In this document: piece after piece, positions 40,423-48,705 of the stretch
Layout of the letters: every line of letters starts with the position of its first letter
How positions within the stretch are numbered: the first letter of the stretch is position 1
Assembly: GCF_038002225.1 (NCBI RefSeq)
Contig: NZ_JBBOCA010000001.1
Location: forward strand, 5,332,001-5,396,000
Direction: 5' to 3'
Length of the DNA stretch: 64,000 bases
DNA from: Paenibacillus sp. FSL R7-0204
GTDB taxonomy: Bacteria > Bacillota > Bacilli > Paenibacillales > Paenibacillaceae
Program-made: the position numbers and the translations under genes
The notes under the pieces: model-generated
Databases searched by the model: none
What the model was told of the DNA's origin: nothing
Seen by the model: the letters and a program-made list of their open reading frames with translations, nothing else

Positions 40423-43422
40423 CTACTGATCCTTCCAGCGCTGCACACTTAACGTCACCGTCTGTGCACCACCTGCGGGCGTAAGCGTACGGTTCGCAAT
40501 GTCCGCTCCGCTGGAGGCAGTCTCTACCGTGCCCCAGCTGCCGCGCGTCAGCTTATACGTCACGGCGCTGCCTGCCGGAAGGTTAACGGTGATGGAATAG
40601 ACGCCGTCACTGCCACGGGTCAACAGGTAGGCCGAATCTGCCGCATTCCAGCTGTTGAACGAACCCGTAAGATAGACCTGAGCATTCGCTGGAGTCGAAC
40701 CCGGAACGCTAACCCGGAAGGTTACGCTGTCTGCCTGCGGTTCCCCGGAGGTCAAGCTTCCCCCAACCAGACTCGAGCTGCCGCTACCAAAATGATAGTT
40801 ATTCCCGCCATTGTTATCCCACGTCCCGCTGCCGTTATTAAAGGCTGCGGTCAGGCCCGTGGCGCTGCCGAGCGGAAGGGTAATGGACTTGTAGCCGCTG
40901 AAGGCAGAGGTCTGCATCTGCACACCCGGTGAAGTCGTCCAGGTGGTTGCGCCGTCCAGCTTGTAATGGATATAGGAGTTACTGAAGGCCGTATTCTTGT
41001 AATAGATCGTAGCGGTGTTGCCTGCCGGTGTGGCGGTTGGCACAGGTGTCGCCGTTGGTGCTACGGTTGGTGATGCTGTTGGAGTTGCGGTCGGCGCTAC
41101 AGTTGGTGTAGCAGTCGGTGCTACGGTTGGTGCCACCGTAGGCGTCACGGTCGGTGCTACGGTTGGTGTAGCAGTCGGCGTTGCCGTTGGCGTTACCGGA
41201 CCGCCTGCCTGGATATTGCCTGTAGGCGTATAGGTCCAGGTGCCAGTGCCGAACAGATAATTGCTGCCGCCATTGCTGTCCCAGGTGCCGCTGCCGTTAT
41301 TGAAGCAGGCTTCGAGCTGGGTGGCTGCGCCGATGTTAATGGTGACTTTGTTATAACCTGCTACCTCGGCGGCCGGAATGGCTACACCCGGAGATGTCGT
41401 CCAAGTCCCACCGACTGGGCGGTAATGAATGTACGGATTGGTGTAACCCTGCTTGTAGTAGATTGTCACACTGTTACCGGCAGGGGTAACGATCAGAGCG
41501 GCTGCGCTGAAGGCCGACAGATTCATGGCGGCATCATACGCTTTTACCGTATAGGAATAATTCGTGCTGCCTACAAGTCCGTTATCTGTAAAAGAGGTCG
41601 TAGCCGAAGTCCCGATCTTCACTCCATTGCGGTAGATTTCATACCCGCTCACCCCGACATTATCGGTGGATGCTGACCAGGACACCAGCGCGCTGGAGGC
41701 ATTCTGTACAGTTGCTGTTACATTTCCCGGAACACTTGGTGCTTGCGTATCGGTTACCGGCTGTGTTTTGGAGTAGATTTTGGCCGAATTGGCGCCTAGT
41801 GTAATTGTAATTTGCTTACCGGTAACACCGCCCGCCTGCACGGTCACAGTATCGGAGGGGTTCAGTTGGTTCACCAGAACCGTACCTGCGGTAAGCGTGC
41901 TTTCGGCGCGCAGCGGCAGCGTCACAGTCTGTGATCCGCCGGATGCATTACTGAATGCGGAGATGACCTCCTGGCCGACATTCATGCCGGTGTCAATCCG
42001 CCGGGAGAAGGCGTACAGATTCTGTGCGGACCACATTTCGCGCTGGGTGCCGGTGCGCAGGGCCGGGTTGTTTTTGCGGATCTCGTTCAGCTTGGCTACA
42101 TGCTTGAAGGTACTGGCATTCTCATTGAAATAATTCTCCAGCACATTGCCGTTTACATCCCGCTTCACCATCGACCAGCGGTTCCACGTATCAGCGATGC
42201 CGCCCGTCATGATCTGCCCGTTGCCGTTGCCCTTGTTCTGCTCCGTTCCCTGGAAGACCACAGGCGTTCCGCGCACGGTGAAAATAAAGGACAGAGCATT
42301 CTGCAGCTTCTCAACACTGCCCCCGGCCTCGGTCAAGAAGCGGTTGCGGTCATGATTGTCGATGAAGGTTACCATATGGTTGGCGTTGCCGCCGTAGTAG
42401 GAATCTTGAGCCAGGGTGCCTTTAATATTCGCGTCAAAAGACTGCCCGTACGCGAAGCTGTTCAGCACGGAGAAGAACAACGGGAAGTCGAGCATTCCCC
42501 ACTCCTTATTGGTACCGACCCAGCGGGAGACGAATTCGGCATTGCCGTCAAAATTCTCCCCAAAAGTATTCACGCCCAGCAAATTCTGCAGCTCGCCGAT
42601 ATCGGTCGGCTTCATCAGCTTGGCTGCATCGACCCGGGCACCGTCTGCTCCCGTATAGTCAAACCAGCCCTTGATCGAGCTGAAGATGGCCTGCTTGGCG
42701 GCAGGAACATCGAAGTCGATATCATCCAGACCGCCCAGATCATGATTCTCCAGATAATCCTGGGCCCACTGATCGTACCGTCCATCGGCAAGAGACCAGT
42801 TAATGTCCCCATTGTGGTGATACCAGGCCGGATTATTGAATGGAGCAGCAGGCTGCAAGGAAGGGATATCATAATAAGCCTGAGTGCCCAGCATGTAATC
42901 GCCGATGTGGTTGGGAACGACATCAATGATCACCTTAATTCCAAGCGCATGCGCGGAGTCTACAAGCTCTTTCAGCTTTTCTTTGGTGCCGAAGTAAGGG
43001 TTGGCCTTGTTCGGATCTTTGACATTGTAGCCGTGGTAGGCAGTGTTCTTGCCTGTACCGTTGTTCTCACGGTTAGTCATCTGCGGCTCGGCTACCGGTG
43101 AGATCCAGATCGCGGTATAGCCCATATTGTGAATATACGGGAGCTTGTCAATGACCCCCTGCCAGTCGCCGCCCTTCATGTAACGGAAATCCTCCTCGGA
43201 GTTCTCCCCGTAGCGTATAGCCGCACCTGTTGCATTATTCGAAGAATCCCCGTCATGGAAGCGGTCAACCATAATCTGATAAATCGTGTCATTCTCGGTT
43301 ACTGTTCCAATGCTGGCTGCTTCCACCTTAGCTTGCGGCAGGACAAACAGATTCATCATGATCGACAATACCGTGGATGTGATTAGAACGGGAACAAGCA
43401 GGCGGTTACGTTTTCTTTTCAT
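40423..43422 (-). CDS. Secreted GH13 alpha-amylase with Fn3, two CBM25 and CBM20 modules
   Basis: A 999-residue starch-degrading enzyme. A signal peptide (LLVPVLITSTVLSIMMNLF...KVEA) precedes the GH13 barrel (about 40-400) with the substrate loop GYTAIWISPV, DVVPNH, nucleophile Asp in DGARVDAAKL (near 263), acid Glu in FGENFDGN (near 290) and FIDNHDRNR (near 358). A beta-sandwich, an Fn3 domain (about 560-640), a CBM25 (650-732), a Thr-Pro-Val linker of short repeats (742-796), a second CBM25 (804-887) and a CBM20 (896-999, VYLTGSFNSWN) follow. The start has GGGAGATGAGG upstream. Exact product pattern (amylase or maltooligosaccharide-forming) cannot be read. Confidence 0.93.
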   Translation of the reverse strand: MKRKRNRLLVPVLITSTVLSIMMNLFVLPQAKVEAASIGTVTENDTIYQIMVDRFHDGDSSNNATGAAIRYGENSEEDFRYMKGGDWQGVIDKLPYIHNMGYTAIWISPVAEPQMTNRENNGTGKNTAYHGYNVKDPNKANPYFGTKEKLKELVDSAHALGIKVIIDVVPNHIGDYMLGTQAYYDIPSLQPAAPFNNPAWYHHNGDINWSLADGRYDQWAQDYLENHDLGGLDDIDFDVPAAKQAIFSSIKGWFDYTGADGARVDAAKLMKPTDIGELQNLLGVNTFGENFDGNAEFVSRWVGTNKEWGMLDFPLFFSVLNSFAYGQSFDANIKGTLAQDSYYGGNANHMVTFIDNHDRNRFLTEAGGSVEKLQNALSFIFTVRGTPVVFQGTEQNKGNGNGQIMTGGIADTWNRWSMVKRDVNGNVLENYFNENASTFKHVAKLNEIRKNNPALRTGTQREMWSAQNLYAFSRRIDTGMNVGQEVISAFSNASGGSQTVTLPLRAESTLTAGTVLVNQLNPSDTVTVQAGGVTGKQITITLGANSAKIYSKTQPVTDTQAPSVPGNVTATVQNASSALVSWSASTDNVGVSGYEIYRNGVKIGTSATTSFTDNGLVGSTNYSYTVKAYDAAMNLSAFSAAALIVTPAGNSVTIYYKQGYTNPYIHYRPVGGTWTTSPGVAIPAAEVAGYNKVTINIGAATQLEACFNNGSGTWDSNGGSNYLFGTGTWTYTPTGNIQAGGPVTPTATPTATPTVAPTVTPTVAPTVAPTATPTVAPTATPTASPTVAPTATPVPTATPAGNTATIYYKNTAFSNSYIHYKLDGATTWTTSPGVQMQTSAFSGYKSITLPLGSATGLTAAFNNGSGTWDNNGGNNYHFGSGSSSLVGGSLTSGEPQADSVTFRVSVPGSTPANAQVYLTGSFNSWNAADSAYLLTRGSDGVYSITVNLPAGSAVTYKLTRGSWGTVETASSGADIANRTLTPAGGAQTVTLSVQRWKDQ

Positions 43423-43599
43423 TCCTCATCTCCCTCTCATGTAAAACCGAATGCAACACTTTGGAGCCAGCGGATACTCTTGCCGTCAATAACTTGAGCT
43501 TTGCTTCAGCTTGATAGTGCATAGGCTGATACTGACTGCTTAGCAGGAGCTTAGCTAGAGCTTAGTAAGAGCTCACGGATGCTTAGCTATAGCTTGCTA

Positions 43600-43710
43600 A
43601 TGCTTGGCTAAACAATTTGGCTAGAGCTTACATATGCTTAGCCAGACAGTTTGACTAGAGCTCAGCTAGAGTGTGCTAATGCTTAGCTAGATAGTTTCGC
43701 TAGAGCTCAA
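43600..43710. repeat. Degenerate repeats in the amylase leader
   Basis: Three diverged copies of ATGCTTAGCTAGACAGTTTG plus CTAGAGCT(C/T)A, near 43600, 43634 and 43679, with further scraps of GCTTAGCTAGAGCTTAG from 43540. AGCT-rich self-complementary words recur. They fall in the roughly 330-base untranslated leader predicted for the amylase transcript. Confidence 0.6.
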
Positions 43711-43731
43711 TTTCACAGCTTCAGTGTAACA

Positions 43732-43753
43732 GTGGGGAAACCGGTTTCCCCAC
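43732..43753. promoter_or_regulatory. Perfect 22-bp palindromic operator at the amylase promoter
   Basis: A gap-free palindrome centred on CCGG with core GGAAACCGGTTTCC and GTG/CAC ends. A central CG between A/T-rich half-sites is the form used by LacI/GalR-family repressors such as MalR or CcpA. It lies immediately downstream of the -10 on the minus strand, where a bound repressor would block initiation. Confidence 0.7.
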
Positions 43754-43757
43754 TAAA

Positions 43758-43786
43758 AATTAACATGTCCCTGTATGCGCTGTCAA
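43758..43786 (-). promoter_or_regulatory. Promoter of the amylase gene
   Basis: Minus strand: consensus -35 TTGACA (43781-43786), 17-base spacer, weak -10 TTAATT (43758-43763). Start would fall at the edge of the palindromic operator, giving a long leader to the ATG at 43422. Confidence 0.6.
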
Positions 43787-44027
43787 GACATATAAATCAA
43801 ACCTGCCGCCAACCCTTATCCCATATAGGATAACCGCTCTGCAAAAAACACAAAAAATAGTATTCAGCATAAGCTCATACCTGGAAGGAACCATCTGGGA
43901 AGCTGTTTTGGTCCCGTGCCACCCTCTTCCTTTGCTGGTATGATCAACTCGAGGCGGTTGGCGGATTCAGGGGCATTAGTGCTCTTCAGCTACTCTTTTC
44001 CCCGGCTACTCTTTGCCCCCAGCAAAC
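43787..44027. other. Gene-free segment upstream of the amylase promoter
   Basis: Nothing beyond AT-rich and mixed intergenic sequence could be supported here. Confidence 0.4.
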
Positions 44028-44313
44028 TCTCAGCACCTTCAGAGGGATTTATCCCTCTCATTTCTGCATCTCGCCCACTTTCAGCGCCATCAGAGGGATT
44101 TATCCCTCTCATTTCCGCATCTCGCCCACTTTCAGCGCCATCAGAGGGATTTATCCCTCTCATTTCTGCATCTCGCCCACTTTCAGTGCCATCAGAGGGA
44201 CTTATCCCTCTCATTTCCGCATCTCGCCCACTTTCAGTGCCATCAGAGGGATTTATCCCTCTCATTTCCGCATCTCGCGCACTTTCAGCGCCACCAGAGG
44301 GATTTATCCCCCT
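44028..44313. repeat. Tandem array B: six 51-bp units with a different palindrome
   Basis: The palindrome AGAGGGATTTATCCCTCT starts at 44041, 44092, 44143, 44194, 44245 and 44296, exactly 51 bases apart. The remaining 33 bases of each unit read CATTTCTGCATCTCGCCCAC and TTTCAGCGCCATC with few changes. A partial spacer precedes the first palindrome. Frames are open on both strands owing to the period, with a 17-residue peptide repeat on each, but no start site supports translation. The word CTCGC(C/T)CAC is shared with array A on the other side of the amylase gene. Confidence 0.9.
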
Positions 44314-44432
44314 CATGTGTCCTCTCATTCCCCTCCCAGCCGACTTCCGCTTAACGCAGCAGTGTTCCTGCTGATTCCGCCTCCTCATCCGCAAAATGGG
44401 TTGCCCTACGCAATTTCCGCAATCGCCAAAAA

Positions 44433-44458
44433 ACCTCCTTCACCGATATGAAGGAGGT
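44433..44458 (-). terminator. Terminator of the fumarase gene
   Basis: Ten-base perfect stem ACCTCCTTCA / TGAAGGAGGT, followed on the minus strand by TTTTTTGG, 78 bases past the fumarase stop. Confidence 0.85.
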
Positions 44459-44535
44459 CTAGTCTAACGGGATATCCAGCCAGCTTATATTACAGTTTGT
44501 TAGATACTATCGCGAAGCAGGAACAATCTACTCAA

Positions 44536-46245
44536 TTACTTAAACACCGGCTCGCGGAACTGGGCGAGCTTGGCGGCGGAATCCTTTTCGACATCAGCAT
44601 GCAGGCTGTTGCCGTGCGCATCCATGGTGACGATGGCTGCGAAGCCGTCCACCTGCAGATGCCACATGGCTTCAGGAATACCGAATTCCATGAAGTCTAC
44701 CGCGTTGACCTTCTTGATACATTCTGCGTAATACTGTGCTGCACCGCCGATTGCATTGAGGTAGACTGCGCCGTGCTCCCCTAAGGCTTGGAGGGTCTTG
44801 GGTCCCATACCGCCTTTGCCGATTACGGCGCGGATACCGAATTTTTTGATAATATCGCCTTGATACGGCTCCTCGCGGATACTGGTTGTCGGGCCAGCCG
44901 CCTTCACATGCCAGCCTTCGTCATCCTTCAGCATGACCGGGCCACAGTGATAGATGACGGCACCGTTCAGATCGACAGGGGTGTCGTGATCCATGAGGTA
45001 TTTGTGCAGGGCATCGCGGCCGGTGTGCATCTCGCCGGAGAGGATCACCACATCGCCGACGCGCAGGCTGCGGATATCCTCCTCGCTGATCGGTGTGCTC
45101 AGGCGGATCTCACGCGAGCCGCCTGAGCCAGCGGAGGCTGCCGCAGCTGGTTCAGAGGCTGCCCCGTTCCCCGAGACAGCCGCACCCGAAGCTGCTTCAC
45201 CCGTACCCGATACAATAGCCGGTGCCGCAGGAATCGTAGCATCCTCTGGCACCACGCCGGAAGCCGTCCCTTCTGCCGCTGCTACACCCACAGGTTCAGC
45301 AACAGGCTGCGGTGCAGCTTCCCCTTCAACGGATATCCCGGTGCCGCTCTCATACAGCCATTCCTGAATGTCACCGGTAGCCGGATGGACCAGAATGCCT
45401 TGACGGCGGAAGGCCCAACAGTTATAAGCCACAGAGACGAAAAAGCTGGCTGGCAGCCGGTTCATTACTCCGATTTTGCAGCCCAGCAGCGTCACTTCAC
45501 CGCCGAAGCCCATCGTGCCGATTCCGAGCTTGTTGGCATTCTCCATAATGTAATCCTCCAGCTTGCCCAAATCTTGGGTAGGATTCACATCCTCGACCTT
45601 GCGGAACAACTGCTTCTTCGCCAGCTCATAGCCCGTGGTACGGTCACCGCCGATGCCTACGCCAATGAACCCTGCACTACAGCCCTGACCCTGCGCCTGG
45701 TACACGGAATGCAGAATGCACTTGCGGATACCGTCGAGGTCGCGTCCGGCTTTGCCGAGTCCCTCCAGCTCTGCCGGAAGGCTATACTGGATGTTCTTAT
45801 TCTCGCAGCCGCCGCCCTTCAGGATCAGCCGGACGTCAATGCTCTCTTCCTCCCACTGCTCGAAGTGAATCACCGGAGTGCCTGCCCCCAGATTATCCCC
45901 GCTGTTCTCGCCGGTTAGCGAATCCACGGAATTGGGACGCAGCTTGCCGTTCTTCGTAGCGCGGATAATTGCGCTGTGAATATCCTTCTTCATCTCTATC
46001 TGATTCACGCCCACCGGCGTATGGATTATAAAAGTCGGCATCCCCGTATCCTGGCAGATCGGCGAAATTTGCTGCTCCGCCATTCCGATATTCTGCGCTA
46101 TCGTGGTTAGTGCCAGTCCGGAGCGTGTCGCCCGGTCTTCCAGCGCCCGCCCTCTAGCCACCGCCCGGCGTACATCACCCGGCAGGTTCGTGGAGGTCTC
46201 TACAATCAAATTATAAATGCTCTCTTCAAAATGCTGCATCTTCAT
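44536..46245 (-). CDS. Class I fumarate hydratase, fused alpha and beta parts
   Basis: A 569-residue [4Fe-4S] enzyme converting fumarate and malate. ATG 46245 follows GAGGAGA. The alpha part (1-295) supplies cluster cysteines in CQDTG (near 62), GGGCENK (near 145) and QGQGCSAGF (near 188). The beta part (385-569) has LRVGDVVILSG, GPTTSIRE and GKGGMGPKTLQAL. Between them is an Ala/Pro/Gly-rich spacer of about 75 residues (about 300-376) not needed for the fold. Such class I hydratases can also act on tartrate or related acids, but no other tartrate genes are here. It is monocistronic. Confidence 0.93.
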   Translation of the reverse strand: MKMQHFEESIYNLIVETSTNLPGDVRRAVARGRALEDRATRSGLALTTIAQNIGMAEQQISPICQDTGMPTFIIHTPVGVNQIEMKKDIHSAIIRATKNGKLRPNSVDSLTGENSGDNLGAGTPVIHFEQWEEESIDVRLILKGGGCENKNIQYSLPAELEGLGKAGRDLDGIRKCILHSVYQAQGQGCSAGFIGVGIGGDRTTGYELAKKQLFRKVEDVNPTQDLGKLEDYIMENANKLGIGTMGFGGEVTLLGCKIGVMNRLPASFFVSVAYNCWAFRRQGILVHPATGDIQEWLYESGTGISVEGEAAPQPVAEPVGVAAAEGTASGVVPEDATIPAAPAIVSGTGEAASGAAVSGNGAASEPAAAASAGSGGSREIRLSTPISEEDIRSLRVGDVVILSGEMHTGRDALHKYLMDHDTPVDLNGAVIYHCGPVMLKDDEGWHVKAAGPTTSIREEPYQGDIIKKFGIRAVIGKGGMGPKTLQALGEHGAVYLNAIGGAAQYYAECIKKVNAVDFMEFGIPEAMWHLQVDGFAAIVTMDAHGNSLHADVEKDSAAKLAQFREPVFK

Positions 46246-46322
46246 TCAGTCTCCTCTCCATCTGGTTCAAGCGGCCCTAACTCTGGTACAATTAGTTACT
46301 ATAATAGCACATTAAGCTGCTC

Positions 46323-46553
46323 ATGAAAGGGGTTACCTCAAAATTGAACTACCATTTCTCCGCCTATCTCTACCGGCTGCAATATATCCAGCGCTGGAGC
46401 CTCATGCGCAGCACCGCCCCGGAGAACGTGGCGCAGCATTCGTTCCAGGTCGCCTTGCTGGCACACATGCTGTGCACCATCGGCAATGCCCATTTCGGCC
46501 AGTCGCTGAACGCCGACCGCGCATCCACGATGGCGCTGTTCCACGACGCCACC
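46323..46553 (+). pseudogene. YfbR-like 5'-nucleotidase, cut by element insertion
   Basis: The first 77 codons of an HD-domain deoxynucleoside-5'-monophosphatase: SAYLYRLQYIQRWSLM, ENVAQHSFQVALLAHML with a metal His, and MALFHDAT, the HD motif. Intact family members are near 190-200 residues and continue with a conserved acidic segment. Here the sequence changes abruptly after the Thr codon (46551-46553) into AT-rich DNA and a stop soon after. The 3' part is not found in the rest of the window. Translation may start at ATG 46323 or TTG 46344. Confidence 0.88.
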
Positions 46554-46568
46554 TTATCTATACATAAT

Positions 46569-46675
46569 TGCACCTAAATCAAACTGCACATAATAGAATT
46601 GATATTTGACAAGAAAACAGCCTGAAAACCTGGAGTTCTTTCAATTTCTATTCATTAAGTCATTGCACATAAATC
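46569..46675 (+). repeat. Left-end direct repeats, possible recombinase sites
   Basis: Three related words: TGCACCTAAATC (46569-46580), TGCACATAATAG (46585-46596) and TGCACATAAATC (46664-46675). They lie within 125 bases of the element edge and before the first recombinase gene, as subterminal binding sites would. Confidence 0.5.
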
Positions 46676-46759
46676 TTGTTTTCTAGTAGTCTTTATAAGA
46701 GTAATACCCTAGCAATAATATATGGTCATTTAAATGTGGGGGAAGTGGGGAAAGAAGAA

Positions 46760-48001
46760 ATGAAGAATGTAGTTCCTTTCAATATAGATGAAAACATTAA
46801 ATTTGTAGCCGAACCTGTTTGGATAGACTGGATAAGATTGAGGAACAAGAAAGAGCCTGAAAAAAAACAACTAATGGTGATATGTTTAAAAGACATGGAG
46901 TCAGATAATAAAGTTATACACCCATTATCCGAATTTATTTTATCGTGGTATAGCAAGCAATTTAATACAATGAGAAAACATTGCATGACAACGGTCTCAT
47001 TCTTAAACTTCGTATTAATTCGAAAAAAAGAATTTAAGATCAATTCATTAAATGAGTTACTCTTTTCACATGGAAATCGTTTTTTAAACGAAATGACCTC
47101 TTCAGGTAAAACCTTTGAAACCGTTAAAGATGCTGAAAGAACATTAACAAAATTTTTTCATTTCTTATCCAAAAAGAATTCACTCCTTCATATCCCCTCT
47201 ACTTCATTCCATAAGGAAACTGGCCCTTATGGCTCTTATCTGTCTTCACCCTTTTCACCAATATATCCTGGAGTAAAAGCTAAAGAAATTGAACATTTTT
47301 TACCTCCACAATTTTTGCCACTGTTTTTTGAAATTGCATTAATTGAAGCCAATCCCATACTTCTCGGGATTTACTTTCAGATGTTTGGTGGTTTGCGTGT
47401 AAGTGAGGTATTAAATATTACGCGCCCTAGCATAAAACGTAAGCTTACTGGAGAAATGGTTGTTAGTTTAAATTTACGTAATCTGAGAAGTGATTTGAGA
47501 ACTGCTAACGCCGCTGTAAAAAGACCTAGACAGCAAAGAATCTATTCAGTTAATGATTGGCTAGAACTTTTTTACGAAAATCATATCAATACCTACAAAT
47601 CTACAGATGGAAGCGGTGCACTTTTTGTAAACAGAAATGGACAAGCAATGACAGAAAGCACCTATAGACAATATTTTAACAAAGTAAAGACAAAGTTTAT
47701 CCAAAGCCTTAAAACGGGAAACCTTGATGAAATCATTCTCGGAAATCATCTAGAAAAAATAAAATGGTCAACACATATTGGTCGTGGCACCTTTTCAAAC
47801 CAACTCGCAGAAATAGCCGAAAACCCTTATGACCTTTCGCAACCCAGAGGGGATAAAAGCTTAATGTCTTCATTGAGCTATTTGTCAGGAACACAAAGAA
47901 TGAAGACTAAAATGCTAGAAAAATTTCAAAATATGCATACAAATTTCATTCCTATTCTAATCGAAAGAAAAAAAATGAAAAATGATACGGAGGAACGATA
48001 A
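46760..48001 (+). CDS. Tyrosine recombinase, TnpA-like
   Basis: A 413-residue site-specific recombinase. ATG 46760 follows GGGG; the frame is open upstream to a TTG at 46676. An N-terminal core-binding region (FILSWYSKQFNTMRKHCMTTVSFL) is followed by the catalytic domain with Arg in MFGGLRVSEVLNI, HxxR in STHIGRGTFSNQL, and a Tyr in SLMSSLSYLSG. The conserved second His/Trp is not obvious (RGDKSL). It is the first gene of the element, directly abutting the helix-turn-helix gene (TAA then ATG), and corresponds in place to TnpA of Tn554. Confidence 0.85.
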   Translation: MKNVVPFNIDENIKFVAEPVWIDWIRLRNKKEPEKKQLMVICLKDMESDNKVIHPLSEFILSWYSKQFNTMRKHCMTTVSFLNFVLIRKKEFKINSLNELLFSHGNRFLNEMTSSGKTFETVKDAERTLTKFFHFLSKKNSLLHIPSTSFHKETGPYGSYLSSPFSPIYPGVKAKEIEHFLPPQFLPLFFEIALIEANPILLGIYFQMFGGLRVSEVLNITRPSIKRKLTGEMVVSLNLRNLRSDLRTANAAVKRPRQQRIYSVNDWLELFYENHINTYKSTDGSGALFVNRNGQAMTESTYRQYFNKVKTKFIQSLKTGNLDEIILGNHLEKIKWSTHIGRGTFSNQLAEIAENPYDLSQPRGDKSLMSSLSYLSGTQRMKTKMLEKFQNMHTNFIPILIERKKMKNDTEER

Positions 48002-48705
48002 ATGTTACCAGAAGGTTATATTAGTTTATCTGAATTAAGCCGAAAATGGGAACTTAGCCGAAATGTATTATTTCCGTACGTGAGATCTTGTAGCAGTGTA
48101 ATTAAAGTTAAGAACTCTCTGTACATATCATTTGAAGACGCCGAGGCATACGAAAAAAAGCACTTGCAAAGAAGAAAACCAATTTTAGAAGAGCCCTATT
48201 TAAGTGGAGAAGTTTTGAAAAACTGGCTGATCGAACATGGTTGCACAACAAAATCTGTAAAAAACAACTACCAAAAAATAATTAAGGCAGGGCTAATTAG
48301 TGGTGGTAAGTTGATATCCAAATCATATATTTTTCCAGAGCGAGAAATTTCGAGATTTTTTGAAGAATATGAAGTCGTTACCATCTACACGATGGATAAT
48401 CAATTAACGAATAATCGTACCATAAAGCCTAAAAATCATCTTAGTATTCGTGAAGTATCTATGAGGTTAGGAATAAATTTTGGGAGTGTTTATAAAATAA
48501 TAGACAAAGGGAAAATTAAAAAACCCGTAGAAGTTCTAGGTTATAATTACATACCCATCAATGAAATAATCCGTTACGAAAATGAGAAAAAAAATGCCAA
48601 TATTGAAGTTACAGTCCCCTGGCTTTTAAATCGTTTAATAACTGAAATAGATCGAATTAGCGCGGGCTGCACATCAGAAGAAAACAAGAAATTATATATT
48701 ACTTA

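Noticed and set aside
39994..44313. CRISPR array
   Set aside because: The whole 51-bp unit is repeated; there are no unique spacers of constant length and no cas genes.
43916..44394. Open frames with 17-residue repeats across array B
   Set aside because: Same period artefact; several frames are open at once and base changes among units are not confined to silent positions in any frame.
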